Positions 52,252-63,899 of a DNA stretch of 64,000 bases are shown here, piece after piece. Position 1 is the first letter of the stretch; the number at the start of each line of letters is the position of its first letter. The notes beneath the pieces were generated by a model. It did no database searches. It was given only the letters and a program-made list of their open reading frames with translations, and was not told the DNA's origin. Origin of the DNA: an uncultured delta proteobacterium (GTDB lineage: Bacteria; Myxococcota_A; UBA9160; JAFDET01); NCBI GenBank assembly GCA_947259215.1, contig CAMYLJ010000011.1, positions 198,743 through 262,742 of the forward strand. Reading direction: 5' to 3'. The position numbers and the translations under genes are program-made.

Positions 52252-54978
52252 TTGCGACGCCCCCTCCTCGTAGCCCTGATCGCCCTCGGACTGGCGGCCG
52301 TGCTGGCGGCAGCGAGCCTGCTCGCGGCCTCCCGGCTCGGCCCCGAGCAGGTCCGCGCCGCGGCGGAACGGAGCCTCGGCCGCGCCCTCGGCGGAGCCGT
52401 AAGCGTGGCCTCGGCCCGGCTGCTGCTGCAGCCGCTGCCCGCCTTCGAGGTCGAGGGCCTGGCGGCCTGGGCGGAGCCCGGGAAACCCGCCCTGCGCGTG
52501 CGCCGGGCGCTGGGCCGCGTCGACCCGAGCTCCCTGCTGCTGGGGCGCATCCGGCTGCGCCGCATCCTGCTCGAGGACGCGGTGCTCCAGCTCGAGCGGC
52601 GGCCCGATGGCAGCTGGGTCACGGTTCCCGTGCTCGGCGCCGCCCTCGGCGACGACGCCCCGGCCCCGCAGGCGAGCAGCGGTCGCTTTGCCTGGATCGA
52701 GCGCATGGGGGACCGCGCCCGTTCCATCCTCCAGGCGCCCCTGAACCTGCTGCGAGCCTCCCTCGCCCCCCAGCAGCTGGAGCTTCACGGGGCGCGCTTC
52801 GTGCTGACGGACCGGTCCGTGGCCCCGGATGCGCCCTGGCTGCTGGCCCTGGAGGACTTCGAGGCCCTCCTGGTCCAGAACACCCGGGCCCGCACCTCCC
52901 GCATCGCCGGCTCGGGACGCCTGGTGGACCCGGCCGGCGAGACCGGCTGGATCACCCTGGAGGGCAGCCGCACCCGAGACGGCCGGGTCGAGGTGACCTT
53001 CGACGCGCGTCACGTAGACCTGCGCGCGTTCGCCCCGTACCTGCGCGCGACCCACCCGGACCTGCGCCTGGCGGGTACCGCCCGCGGGAGCGCAGCCCTG
53101 CACGTCGCGCGGGATCGCGCCCGAAGCCTGCGCCTGGACCTGCTGGTCGGGAACCTGGACGCGCGCTTTCCCCGGGCCGGCGCCGAGGCACCGCTCCGGC
53201 TCCGCGGCAAGGCGGCAGTGGCCGCCGCCGAGATCGAGCTGACCGACGATCGTCTTCGCCTCGAGGACGCCAGCCTCGAGCTGGACGGCGAGCGGATCTC
53301 CGCGCGCGGCGTGGTCGAGCGCCCGCTGCGCGCCGGATCCCGGGCCCGGCTGACCCTCGAGACCGAGAACGTGCAGATCGAGCGGGCGCGAGACTTTGCC
53401 GACTGGCTGCCCGACGAAATGGCGGAGGCGCTCGCAGGCCCCCTGGCCCGACTGGAAGCGGGACGGCTCACCCACCTGGAAGTGCACGGCACGGGGCGCC
53501 TGCGGGACTGGGCCGAGCTGAGCGATCCGAGCGCCGACCGGCTTCCGCTCCAGTTCGAGGGCAACGCCAGCTTCCGAGACGTCACCGTGCGGGTCGACCC
53601 CGACGAGGCCATCGAGGGCCTGGCGGGGCAGATCCGCCTGGACCGCGAGCGGCTCGAGGTGCGCAACCTGAAGCGCGCCGAGGACATGCCGGAGCTGGAC
53701 TTCGAGATCGTCGGGCTCGAGCGCCTGCTGGCCCGGGGCGAGCGAGGCGCGGCAGCGCCCGCGCCCGAGATCCCGGGCATCGGGCCCTTGACCGACTTCA
53801 TGGCGGGAGACGGCCAGCCACGCGACCCCGCGCGACCGATCGGGCTGGAGCGGCTCGAGGTGCACGCGGACTGGCTGGATCACCCGATCGCGACCTGGCG
53901 GCTCGAGGACGTGGACCTGGTGGTGGAGCCGCCGGTGGACGGTGCGCGGGCGCTGCGCGCGAGCGGTTGGTGGGGCGGCCTCGCCGTCGAGGCGGACGGG
54001 CAGGTGGTCCCGCGCCGGGGCGACGATCCCGGCCGGGTGGCGGTCACGCTGGTCGTGGGGGAGCAGGAGCGGGAGATGGCCCCGAGCTCCTCGCTCGGGA
54101 TCTGGGCCCGCGGGACCTGGCGCGCCGAGGGAGGCCGCTTCGTCGGCGTGGGCCTGCCGGACCCTCACGGCGGCTTCTACTGCCAGGGCACTCAGCTACG
54201 CCTCGTCGACGCGGAGTCGTCGGTCCAGGACGGCGGCCGGGTCCACGGCACCATCGAGGTGGACCTGGCGCGCGAGGACCAGGTGCCCCTCGACCTGGAA
54301 CTGGTGCTCGAGGACACGGAGTTCCGCGAGGTGGGTCAGCTGCTCGGGCTCGACCGGGGCGACCTGGAGGCGCGGGTCGACGCGGTGGTGGACCTGGACG
54401 GCTCGCTCGAGCCCGGGCGCAAGGCGCTGCGGACCCTGGCGGGCGGGGTCTCCCTCAACGCGGGAGAGGGCGCGCTGCACCGGCGGCCGCCGATGGCCGG
54501 CGCCATCGCCCGCAGCGGCGACCGCTTCCAGGAGTTCGCCGCCGAAGGCTCCCTGCCCTTCGACGCCCTGCGTTCGGACCTCGCGCTGGCGGGGGGCCGC
54601 ATCGCCACGGACGCGCTGCTGTTCGAGGCGCCGCGCCTGCGGATCCTGATCTCGGGCTCGCTCCAGGTGGACGAGCGGCCCAACGACCTGGAGGTCGTGA
54701 TCGGGATCTTCCCACACAGCACCGTCGACACCATCGTCGGCAAGCTTCCGATCGTCGGCCCGCTGCTCCAGGGTCCGGACGAGAAGCTGGTGGCCGCGTA
54801 CCTGGAGGCGACCGGCCCCTGGCGCGAGCCCCAGATCCGCTCCATCTCCGGGCCGTCCTTCGCGTCGGACCCGAAGATCCTGGTGCCCAAATTCGTGCGG
54901 CGCGGGCTCGCGGCCATCCAGTCGGCGCTCGCCCGTCTGGGACCGCGCGCGGGGTCGCCGCCGCCGGAGGGATCGTGA
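52252..54978 (+). CDS. AsmA-like/DUF3971 envelope protein
   Basis: 908 residues: an N-terminal TM ([21 protein letters not shown]), then a long repetitive beta-rich body. The start [23 protein letters not shown] and the end [21 protein letters not shown] with [14 protein letters not shown] are typical of AsmA/YhdP-like bridge proteins for phospholipid movement to the outer membrane. TTG 52252 is five nt after GGAGG. Its stop overlaps the hldE-like GTG (GTGA). Confidence 0.82.
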   Translation: MRRPLLVALIALGLAAVLAAASLLAASRLGPEQVRAAAERSLGRALGGAVSVASARLLLQPLPAFEVEGLAAWAEPGKPALRVRRALGRVDPSSLLLGRIRLRRILLEDAVLQLERRPDGSWVTVPVLGAALGDDAPAPQASSGRFAWIERMGDRARSILQAPLNLLRASLAPQQLELHGARFVLTDRSVAPDAPWLLALEDFEALLVQNTRARTSRIAGSGRLVDPAGETGWITLEGSRTRDGRVEVTFDARHVDLRAFAPYLRATHPDLRLAGTARGSAALHVARDRARSLRLDLLVGNLDARFPRAGAEAPLRLRGKAAVAAAEIELTDDRLRLEDASLELDGERISARGVVERPLRAGSRARLTLETENVQIERARDFADWLPDEMAEALAGPLARLEAGRLTHLEVHGTGRLRDWAELSDPSADRLPLQFEGNASFRDVTVRVDPDEAIEGLAGQIRLDRERLEVRNLKRAEDMPELDFEIVGLERLLARGERGAAAPAPEIPGIGPLTDFMAGDGQPRDPARPIGLERLEVHADWLDHPIATWRLEDVDLVVEPPVDGARALRASGWWGGLAVEADGQVVPRRGDDPGRVAVTLVVGEQEREMAPSSSLGIWARGTWRAEGGRFVGVGLPDPHGGFYCQGTQLRLVDAESSVQDGGRVHGTIEVDLAREDQVPLDLELVLEDTEFREVGQLLGLDRGDLEARVDAVVDLDGSLEPGRKALRTLAGGVSLNAGEGALHRRPPMAGAIARSGDRFQEFAAEGSLPFDALRSDLALAGGRIATDALLFEAPRLRILISGSLQVDERPNDLEVVIGIFPHSTVDTIVGKLPIVGPLLQGPDEKLVAAYLEATGPWREPQIRSISGPSFASDPKILVPKFVRRGLAAIQSALARLGPRAGSPPPEGS

Positions 54979-55490
54979 CGCGCGCCCGGGACAAGCTGCT
55001 CGGTCGGGCGCGCGCCGCGGAGGCGGTGCGCCGCGCCCAGCGCCGGGGCGAGCGCGTGGTCTTCACCAACGGCTGCTTCGACCTGCTGCACGTGGGACAC
55101 ATCCGCAGCCTCGAGCAGGCCCGCGGACTCGGCGATCGCCTGATCGTCGCCGTGAATTCCGACGCCAGCGCGCGCCGGCTCGCCAAGGGCCCCGGACGCC
55201 CGCTCGTGCCCGCCCGCCAGCGAGCCGAGGTGCTGGCGGGCCTCGCCTGCGTGGATTGGGTGACCCTCTTCTCCGAGGACACCCCGCGAGCCGCGATCCG
55301 GGCCCTGCACCCGGACGTCCTGGCCAAGGGTGGGGACTGGAACCTGGACACGATCGTGGGCCGCGAAGAGGTGGAGAGCTGGGGGGGACGCGTGGTACGC
55401 CTTCGTGAGGTGCCCGGCGTGCGGACCACGACGATCGTGGAGCGGGCCCGGCGGGCGAAACGCAGACGCCCCACCGCGCGTCGGACCTGA
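54975..55490 (+). CDS. D-glycero-beta-D-manno-heptose 1-phosphate adenylyltransferase
   Basis: 171 residues, the stand-alone C-terminal half of HldE (RfaE2). It adds AMP to heptose 1-phosphate for LPS-core ADP-heptose. The nucleotidyltransferase motif is [12 protein letters not shown] with HxGH at 39-42; [11 protein letters not shown] and [20 protein letters not shown] follow. The GTG start sits in the AsmA-like stop. It implies an LPS-type outer membrane. Confidence 0.93.
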   Translation: MTRARDKLLGRARAAEAVRRAQRRGERVVFTNGCFDLLHVGHIRSLEQARGLGDRLIVAVNSDASARRLAKGPGRPLVPARQRAEVLAGLACVDWVTLFSEDTPRAAIRALHPDVLAKGGDWNLDTIVGREEVESWGGRVVRLREVPGVRTTTIVERARRAKRRRPTARRT

Positions 55491-55506
55491 CGGGGCGGAG
55501 TGCACT

Positions 55507-56481
55507 GTGGAGCGGCCGGTGGAGACGCTGAAGCGGCTGGTCGACGAGATCGGCCGGGCGGTGGTGGGCCAGCGAGGTCTGGTGGAGGGGCTCCTGCTGG
55601 GCCTCTTGGCGCGCGGGCACGTGCTGGTCGAGGGGGTGCCCGGGCTGGCCAAGACGACCGCCGTCCGCAGCCTGGCCGAGGCCCTCGGGCTCGGCTTCCA
55701 GCGCATCCAGTTCACCCCGGACCTCCTGCCCGGCGACCTCTTGGGAACTCCCATCTACCTCCCAGACCAGCAGCGCTTCGTCGTCCGCAAGGGGCCGCTC
55801 TTCGCCCCGGTGCTGCTGGCGGACGAGGTGAACCGGGCGCCGGCCAAGGTGCAATCGGCGCTGCTCGAGGCGATGGAAGAGCGTCAGGCGACGATCGGGG
55901 ACGAGACGTTCCCGCTGCCCGAGCCCTTCCTGGTGATGGCCACCCAGAATCCCGTCGAGCTGGAGGGGACCTACCCGCTGCCCGAGGCCCAGATCGACCG
56001 CTTCCTCTTCAAGCTGGTCGTGGGCTACCCCGACGCCGACGAGGAGCGCGAGATCGCGCTGCGCGGCCTGGAGGCTCCCGCTTCCCTCCGGCCGACGGCC
56101 GACGCGGGCGCGGTGGCAGAGCTCCAGCGCGCGGCCGACGGCCTGCACGTGGCGCCGGCGGTGGCCGAGTACGCGGTCCAGCTGGCGCGGGCCACCCGCG
56201 ACCCCGAAGCGGCCGGCGTACGCATGCCCGGCGCACCGGAGCGCGGCGCGTCGGCGCTCGTGCAGCTCGGGGCCTCGCCGCGGGCCTCGATCTTCCTGCT
56301 GCGGGCGGCGCGGGCGCGCGCCCTGCTGGAAGGGCGCGACTTCGCCACGCCCCACGACGTGAAGCGGGTGGCACCGGACGTGCTGCGCCACCGGGTGATC
56401 GTAACCTACGAGGCCGAGGCGGACGGCATCGCCCCCGAAGACGTGGTGGCGGCGGTGCTCGCCTCGGTGCCGACCCCCTAG
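55507..56481 (+). CDS. MoxR-family AAA ATPase
   Basis: 324 residues from GTG 55507 (GGAG upstream). Walker A GVPGLAKTT (about 43-51), Walker B VLLADEVNRA (about 102-111), sensor 1 ATQNPVELEGTYPLPEAQ and a C-terminal lid domain. MoxR proteins act as chaperones with VWA-domain partners, here the DUF58 and Bat proteins downstream. It is the first gene of the six-gene operon. Confidence 0.94.
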   Translation: MERPVETLKRLVDEIGRAVVGQRGLVEGLLLGLLARGHVLVEGVPGLAKTTAVRSLAEALGLGFQRIQFTPDLLPGDLLGTPIYLPDQQRFVVRKGPLFAPVLLADEVNRAPAKVQSALLEAMEERQATIGDETFPLPEPFLVMATQNPVELEGTYPLPEAQIDRFLFKLVVGYPDADEEREIALRGLEAPASLRPTADAGAVAELQRAADGLHVAPAVAEYAVQLARATRDPEAAGVRMPGAPERGASALVQLGASPRASIFLLRAARARALLEGRDFATPHDVKRVAPDVLRHRVIVTYEAEADGIAPEDVVAAVLASVPTP

Positions 56482-56485
56482 GCCG

Positions 56486-57424
56486 ATGCCCGCTGCGCCC
56501 CCCATCGGCCCGGACGGCGCCGACCTCGAGCAGGCGGTGCGCCGGCTGGTGGTGCGCGCACGCCGCGAGGCATCCGGCCCCTTCGCGGGCGCCTGGACCG
56601 CGGCCTTCCGGGGCGGCGGGATCGAGTTCGAGGAGTCCCGCCCGTACGTGCCGGGCGACGACGTGCGCAGCCTCGACTGGAACGCCACCGCGCGCACCGG
56701 CGAGCCCTACGTGAAGCGCTTCCGCGAGGAGCGCGACCAGAGCGTGGTGCTGCTGCTCGACGTCTCGGGCTCGATGGACTTCGCGAGCGGCGGGAGAAGC
56801 AAGCGCGAGACCGCCGCCCACGCCGCGGCGCTGGTGGCGGCGGCGGCGGGACACGCCGGCGACCGGGTCGGACTCGTCGTCTTCGACGACCTCGTGCGCC
56901 TGGAAATCCCGCCCGACCGGGGACCCGCCCACATCGGGTCCGTCGTGCGGGCCGCGGCCGCCGCCTCCCGGCAGCCCGGGCGCCGCGGCACGGACGTCGC
57001 CGCCGCGCTGGAGCGCGCGCGCGCCCTCGCCGGGCGGCGCTCCGTGCTCTTCGCGCTGTCGGACTTCCGAGACGAACCGCTCTTCACGAACCCGGCGGCC
57101 GCGGGAGCCCTCTCCGCCGCGTGCCGCCGCCACGATCTCGTGTGCGCCGTGGTGGGCGATCGCCGGGAGGAATGGCTCGTGCGTGGCGGGCCGATCCGGA
57201 TCACGGACCCCGAGCGTCCCGGCCGCGTCTGGCTCCTCGACACGGGACGTGCCCAGACGCGCCAGGTGTACGCCGCGGCCGCCGCCGTGCGCCGACGCGC
57301 GCTCGCGCGCCGGCTGCGAGGCAGCGGCGCAGACGTCGCCTGGCTCGACAGCGGCGCGGACCCGCTCCACGCGCTGGTGCGCTTCTTCGCGGCGCGCGCT
57401 TCGCGCGCGCGGGTGGCGGCCTAG
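56486..57424 (+). CDS. DUF58 domain protein with VWA-like MIDAS
   Basis: 312 residues, ATG four nt after the moxR stop. The DUF58 signature ESRPYVPGDDVRSLDWNATA is followed by a VWA fold starting LLLDVSGSMD (MIDAS at 92-97) and RRGTDVAAALERA. It is the usual partner of MoxR, soluble, and probably a scaffold in envelope stress or metal insertion. Confidence 0.91.
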   Translation: MPAAPPIGPDGADLEQAVRRLVVRARREASGPFAGAWTAAFRGGGIEFEESRPYVPGDDVRSLDWNATARTGEPYVKRFREERDQSVVLLLDVSGSMDFASGGRSKRETAAHAAALVAAAAGHAGDRVGLVVFDDLVRLEIPPDRGPAHIGSVVRAAAAASRQPGRRGTDVAAALERARALAGRRSVLFALSDFRDEPLFTNPAAAGALSAACRRHDLVCAVVGDRREEWLVRGGPIRITDPERPGRVWLLDTGRAQTRQVYAAAAAVRRRALARRLRGSGADVAWLDSGADPLHALVRFFAARASRARVAA

Positions 57425-57426
57425 CC

Positions 57427-58362
57427 GTGGCGGCCGCGCTCGCCGCGTTGCTCCTCACGCTGACCGCCTGCTCGCCGGCCGCGGAGCCGCCGCCGGCGAG
57501 GCCGGCCCCGCCGATGGCGCGCGGCGCGCTGGTATTCGAGCCGCCGATCCTGGCGGTCGGACAGGTCACCCACGCCACGCTCGCCGTCACCACACCGCCG
57601 GACCACACACTGCGCCTGCCGGAGCCGCCCGCCGAGCTGCCGGGCTTCTGGGTGCTGGGCGTCGAGCCCCTGCCCGTGCAGCGTTCGAACGCGCGCTGGG
57701 TTCACCGGGTGCGGGTGCGGCTGCGCGCGCGGGCCGTCGGTCCCTCGGCCTGGCCCGAGAGCCGGCTCGAGGTGGAGGCGCCCGACGGATCGCTTCAGGA
57801 GATCGTCGTGGCGGAGCAGCCCCTCGAAGTGGTCTCGGTGCTGGCGGAGGCGCCCGATCGAATGGCGCCCTTCGGCTACGCGGCCCCGGAGCCCCCGCCC
57901 GCGGTGGGCGCCTCCTGGATCTCGGCACTCGGCGGCGCGGCCGTCGCGCTGGCCGCCGTGGCCCTGGTCGCGCTCGTGCGCCGGCGGCGCGCACGCGTGG
58001 AGCCGGAGGCGCGCGGGGCGGCGCGCGCGCCGGCCCGGGCCGCGGCGCGCGCCGGGTGCGCCGCGGCCGCCGCGCGCGCGGAAGACGATCCGGCGGGCGC
58101 CGCCGACGCCGCGGCGCACGCGCTGCGGCGCTACGTCGAGCGGCGCTTCGCCGCGCAGACCGTCGCTCGCACGACTCCCGAACTCGCCGCGGCGACTCCG
58201 CCCTTCGGAGCGCGCTCGAGCTGGCCGGCGTTCCTGGCTCTCCTCGAACGGCTCGACGCCGCGCGCTTCCCGCCCGACGCCGACCCGAGCGACGTGGGGG
58301 CGACCGTGCAGCAGGCGCTGGCGTTCGTCGACGAAACCGAGCCGCCCGAGGAGCTGCGGTGA
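57427..58362 (+). CDS. Bat-operon lipoprotein with C-terminal TM and DUF4381-like region
   Basis: 311 residues, GTG start two nt after the DUF58 stop. The lipobox LTAC at residues 12-15 follows ALAALLLTLTA. The body is a BatD-like beta domain, then a TM segment (ISALGGAAVALAAVALVALV) and a cytoplasmic Ala/Arg-rich tail with AHALRRYVERRFAA. Both a lipid anchor and a TM are unusual; the lipobox may instead be part of a signal. It overlaps batA (GTGA). Confidence 0.68.
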   Translation: MAAALAALLLTLTACSPAAEPPPARPAPPMARGALVFEPPILAVGQVTHATLAVTTPPDHTLRLPEPPAELPGFWVLGVEPLPVQRSNARWVHRVRVRLRARAVGPSAWPESRLEVEAPDGSLQEIVVAEQPLEVVSVLAEAPDRMAPFGYAAPEPPPAVGASWISALGGAAVALAAVALVALVRRRRARVEPEARGAARAPARAAARAGCAAAAARAEDDPAGAADAAAHALRRYVERRFAAQTVARTTPELAAATPPFGARSSWPAFLALLERLDAARFPPDADPSDVGATVQQALAFVDETEPPEELR

Positions 58363-59381
58363 TTCGCTTCGACGGCTTCGGGCATCCCCTGGTGCTGGTC
58401 GTTGCGACGCTGGCGGTCGCGGCCCTGGTGTTGGCCGCGCTGCGCACCCCGCCCCGCGGACTCCCCTGGCCGGCCCTGCCCGAAGCGCGCAGCGCCGGCG
58501 CCGCGCGCCTGGATCTCGTGCGCGGCGCCGCGCTGCTGCTGCGCGCGGGAGCCCTGCTGGCCCTGGGTGCGGTGCTGGCCGGTCCGATCGCGACGCGCCC
58601 CGCGAGCCCCACCACGGCGCCCGGGCTGGATCTGGTGCTGGCCGTCGACGTCTCGCCGAGCATGCGCGCCCTCGACGCCTCCCGGGCCGGCGAGCCCGGC
58701 ACGCGCCTCGCCCTGGCCCGCGAGGTGGTGGCACGCTTCGCAGAGCGGCGCACCGCCGAGGGTGACCGCGTGGGGCTCGTCGTCTTCGGCGAGACCGCCT
58801 TCACCCGCACCCCCCTCACGCGCGACGGCGCCATGCTGGCCGACGCCCTGGGCGCGTTGCGCGCGGGCCAGGCGGGCGACGCCACGGCGCTCGGCGACGC
58901 GCTGGTGCTGGCGGTGCGGCGCGCGCTGGCCGGCGAGTCGCCCGGCGGCTCGGGCGTGCCGCGCGAAGGACGCGTGGTGGTGCTCCTCACGGACGGAGCG
59001 AGCAACGCGGGGACCGTGCCCGTCGATGTGGCCGCCGAGGTGGCCCGCGGCGCCGACGTCCGCGTCCACGCCGTGGGGATCGGCACGGGCGGCCGGGTCC
59101 CGGTGGCGGACGGCCGACGCGTCCGCTTCGAGCAGCACGACCTCGACACCGCGGTCCTGACCCAGGTGGCGGCGCGCACCGGCGGCCGCGCCTTCCTCGC
59201 CCGCAGCTCCGCGGACCTGGCCGACGTCTACGCCGCCATCGACGGGCTCGAACGCGTGCGGCGTCCGCTGCCGCCGCAGGTGCGCCGTCGCGCGCGGCCG
59301 GAGCCGCTGCTGGCCGCCGCGGGCGGATTGCTCCTCTGCGAGATCCTGCTGGCGCGGATCGCGCGCAGGCGACTGCCGTGA
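58359..59381 (+). CDS. BatA-type VWA domain protein
   Basis: 340 residues. TM segments at both ends and a VWA domain with MIDAS DVSPSM (D97) and VVLLTDGASNAGTVP. An N-terminal RTPPRGLPWPALPEA resembles the aerotolerance BatA leader. It sits in the inner membrane with the VWA domain exposed and presumably assembles with MoxR, DUF58, BatB and BatD. GTG start in the preceding stop. Confidence 0.9.
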   Translation: MIRFDGFGHPLVLVVATLAVAALVLAALRTPPRGLPWPALPEARSAGAARLDLVRGAALLLRAGALLALGAVLAGPIATRPASPTTAPGLDLVLAVDVSPSMRALDASRAGEPGTRLALAREVVARFAERRTAEGDRVGLVVFGETAFTRTPLTRDGAMLADALGALRAGQAGDATALGDALVLAVRRALAGESPGGSGVPREGRVVVLLTDGASNAGTVPVDVAAEVARGADVRVHAVGIGTGGRVPVADGRRVRFEQHDLDTAVLTQVAARTGGRAFLARSSADLADVYAAIDGLERVRRPLPPQVRRRARPEPLLAAAGGLLLCEILLARIARRRLP

Positions 59382-61030
59382 GCCCGCTGTGGCGCCTCGG
59401 CGCCGGGCTCGAGCATCCGGAGTGGGCCACCGCCGCGCTCGTCCTCTGGCTGGCGGCCGCCGTCGCCGTGGCGGCGGCCCGGCGCCGCGCCCGGCGCCGC
59501 GTGCACGCACTCCTCGGCCCTCGGGCGCCGCGTGCACACGCCGCCAGCGACGTGATCGTGCTGGTCGCCCTGGCCGCCGTCGCCATCGCGCTGCTCGGTC
59601 CGCGGATCGGCACTCGGAGCGAACGCCTCCCGGGCGGCGGCGTCGACGTGGTGGTGCTGCTCGACGTCTCGCGCAGCATGGACGCGCGCGACCTGCCCCC
59701 GAGTCGTCTGCACCGGGCGCGGCGCGCCGCGCGCGAGGTGCTGGCCGAGCTGCGTCCCGGCGACCGGGTCGCGCTGGCCGCCTTCGCGGACCGCGGCGTC
59801 CTCCTGACCCCGCTCTCCCAGGACCTCGCCGCGGTGGCCGAGCTGGTGGGCGCGGTGGACGCCGACCTGATGCGCGACCGGGGCTCGGACCTGGACGCGG
59901 GAGTGGTCGCCGCCCTGCGGCCCTTCGCCTCCGACGAGGACGCCCCGCGCGCCCGCGCCGTCCTCGTGCTGGGCGACGGCGAGCGCAGCCCCGGCGCGCC
60001 CCGCGGAGCCGGCGCCGCCGAGGCCATCCGCGCCCGGGCGCGCGTGGTGAGCGTGGCGTTCGGCTCGGAGGCCGGGGCAGCGGTGCCCCAGGGAGACGGC
60101 TGGCTGCGCGACCGCAACGGCGCGCCGGTCCGCTCGCGCCGCGACGGGGAGGCGCTGCGGGCGATCGCCTCCCTGACGGACGGCGCCGTCTTCGAGGCCG
60201 ATGCCTGGGGCGAGGTGGACATCGCTGCGCTGGCCGCCGAGCTGCGGCGCGACGCCGGGGGCACCGCGGGAGAGGCCGGACGCCGGCGCGTGCCCGCGGT
60301 CCGCGTGGCACCGTTCGCGCTGCTGGGCTTTCTGCTGCTCGCCGCGGAGCTCGGCAGCCCGTGGATCCGCGGGCGACCGCGCCGTTCGTGGGCGCGCGCG
60401 GGCGCAGCCGCGACCGCGGCGCTTCTGGCACTGGCGCTCCTCGCGCCTGGCGAGCCCTTCGCCGCGTCCGATTCGACCGACGCGGTCGCCGCCCTCGAGG
60501 CGCACCTGCGCGGGCACCCGGGCGACCCCCGCGCCCTGCTCGCGCTCGGTCTCGCGCGCGCGGAGCGCGGACAGCGCGCGGGCGCCGAGCGCGCCTTCCG
60601 GGCCGCGGCGCTGCTGGCGCGCGACGACGGGCTGGCAGCCCTGGCCTACTACGACCTGGGCGTGGCCGCGCTCGAGCGCGGCGCGCTCGCCGAGGCGCGC
60701 GACGCGTTCTTCGACGCGGTGGCGCTCGACCCCGGGAGTCCGCGCGCCCTGCACAACCTGGAGTGGACGCTGGCGGCACTCGCCGCCCGCCAGCAGGCGC
60801 CCCCGCCGCCGACGCTCCGACCCGAGTCCAGCGGCGACCGCGGGAGGCCCAAGCCGACACCGCAGCCCGAGGGTCGCGAAGGCGACCGTGCGAGGCACCC
60901 GCGGCCGGCGCCCCTCGACCCGGACGAGGTCCGGCGCTGGCTCGAGCAGGCCGAGGACGACCCGCGGCGGGGCCTGCGCGCGGGTGCGCGCGGGTCGGAG
61001 CCGCAGCCCTCGAGAGACCCCGCCTGGTGA
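59378..61030 (+). CDS. BatB VWA domain fused to BatC-like TPR region
   Basis: 550 residues from GTG 59378. Residues 1-340 are BatB-like (TM, MIDAS DVSRSM at D96, TM VAPFALLGFLLLAAEL). Residues about 385-470 form TPR repeats (PGDPRALLALGLARAERGQ, ALAYYDLGVAALERGALAEA) like BatC, and the tail is Pro-rich. BatB and BatC are separate genes in the classical Bacteroides/Leptospira operons; here they are one chain. Confidence 0.88.
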   Translation: MSPLWRLGAGLEHPEWATAALVLWLAAAVAVAAARRRARRRVHALLGPRAPRAHAASDVIVLVALAAVAIALLGPRIGTRSERLPGGGVDVVVLLDVSRSMDARDLPPSRLHRARRAAREVLAELRPGDRVALAAFADRGVLLTPLSQDLAAVAELVGAVDADLMRDRGSDLDAGVVAALRPFASDEDAPRARAVLVLGDGERSPGAPRGAGAAEAIRARARVVSVAFGSEAGAAVPQGDGWLRDRNGAPVRSRRDGEALRAIASLTDGAVFEADAWGEVDIAALAAELRRDAGGTAGEAGRRRVPAVRVAPFALLGFLLLAAELGSPWIRGRPRRSWARAGAAATAALLALALLAPGEPFAASDSTDAVAALEAHLRGHPGDPRALLALGLARAERGQRAGAERAFRAAALLARDDGLAALAYYDLGVAALERGALAEARDAFFDAVALDPGSPRALHNLEWTLAALAARQQAPPPPTLRPESSGDRGRPKPTPQPEGREGDRARHPRPAPLDPDEVRRWLEQAEDDPRRGLRAGARGSEPQPSRDPAW

Positions 61031-62265
61031 GGCTCGCTGCGGCCGCCCTGGTCCTGGCCGCGGCGACGGCTGGGGCCGAACCGCCGCCCTGTCTCGCGCA
61101 GCTCGAGATCCAGCCCGACCGCGCCGTGGTGGGCCAGGCCGTCGTGTGGCGCGCCCGGATCCTGCGCCGCGACGACGTGGCGGCGGTCCGCTGGGCCACG
61201 CCCCCGCGCTTCCCGGGCTTCCGGGTCGAACGCCTGGAGGGAATCCCGGCTTCGGGCGCCGTCGAACGCGAAGGCCGACGCTACCTCCCGAGCCGCGAGG
61301 AGCGGGTGCTGTTTCCGGCGCGCGCAGGCGAGCTGGTGATCCCGGAAGCGGAGCTAGCCTGCGTTCTCCCGGAGGAGGTGCAGCCTGAACCGTTCCTCGC
61401 GCGCGTCGCGGGAGCCCAGCTCACGGTCGAGCCCGTTCCCGAGGCGGGCCGGCCGGAGGGCTACGCGGGCGTGGTCGGCCCGGTGCGGATCGTGACGCGC
61501 GTCGACCCGCCGACGCTCTCGCTCGGCGAGTCCGCACGCCTCTGGGTCCTGGTGGCGGGCGCCGCCAACACCTGGAGCGTCGCGGCGCCGTTCGGACCCG
61601 TGCTCGGGGACGCGGATCTCTTCGCCGACCCCGCGAGCCTCGAGATCGACCTCTCGCCGGCCCTGCGCGTGACCCACACCTTCCGCTACCGGCTCGTCCC
61701 GCGCGCGAGCGGCCGGCTGCGCGTGCCGCCGGTCGAGATCCCCTACTACGACCCGGCGAGCGGCGACTTTGGCGTGGCCCGCAGCCGCGAGGTCGCGCTC
61801 GAAGTGTCCCCCCGCCTCGCGCCGGCGGAGGCGCGCCCCAGGACGTCCGATCCGCGGACGCGCTCGGGACGCGGCCCGGCGCTCTGGGCGCTGGCCGCGG
61901 CGCTCGCAGGCGGGGCAGCCTGGCTGGCGCGATCCCGCTGGCGCGCGCCCGGCGCCGCCGAGCGCCGCGAGGTGCGGGCCCTCCTGGTCCGCGCCCGCGC
62001 GCAGGAGGCCGGCGACGACGTCCTGCGGGAGGCGCTCCGCCGCGCCGTCCGCCTCCACCTCCCGGAGGCCGCCGCGCTCACGCCCGACGAGCTCCGCGAT
62101 CGGGCCCGGGGCCATCCCGCCCTCGCCGACGCCGCCGAGATCCTGGCGATCCTCGAGCGCGCCCGCTTCGGCGACCCGAACGCCCCGCTCGTGGACCCCG
62201 CGCGCGTCGAGGCCGCCGTCCGCGCCCTCCTCCAGCCCACTGCTATTCTCGCCGGCGAGGAGTGA
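61027..62265 (+). CDS. BatD-like envelope protein
   Basis: 412 residues, GTG in the batB/C stop. Signal peptide ([15 protein letters not shown]), a long beta-rich periplasmic part ([40 protein letters not shown]), one TM segment ([18 protein letters not shown]), then a helical cytoplasmic tail. It is the last gene of the Bat operon and ends just before the fumarase start. Confidence 0.84.
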   Translation: MRLAAAALVLAAATAGAEPPPCLAQLEIQPDRAVVGQAVVWRARILRRDDVAAVRWATPPRFPGFRVERLEGIPASGAVEREGRRYLPSREERVLFPARAGELVIPEAELACVLPEEVQPEPFLARVAGAQLTVEPVPEAGRPEGYAGVVGPVRIVTRVDPPTLSLGESARLWVLVAGAANTWSVAAPFGPVLGDADLFADPASLEIDLSPALRVTHTFRYRLVPRASGRLRVPPVEIPYYDPASGDFGVARSREVALEVSPRLAPAEARPRTSDPRTRSGRGPALWALAAALAGGAAWLARSRWRAPGAAERREVRALLVRARAQEAGDDVLREALRRAVRLHLPEAAALTPDELRDRARGHPALADAAEILAILERARFGDPNAPLVDPARVEAAVRALLQPTAILAGEE

Positions 62266-62267
62266 GC

Positions 62268-63878
<1,611 letters not shown>

Positions 63879-63899
63879 GGGCGTCGGACCCGGCGCGGC

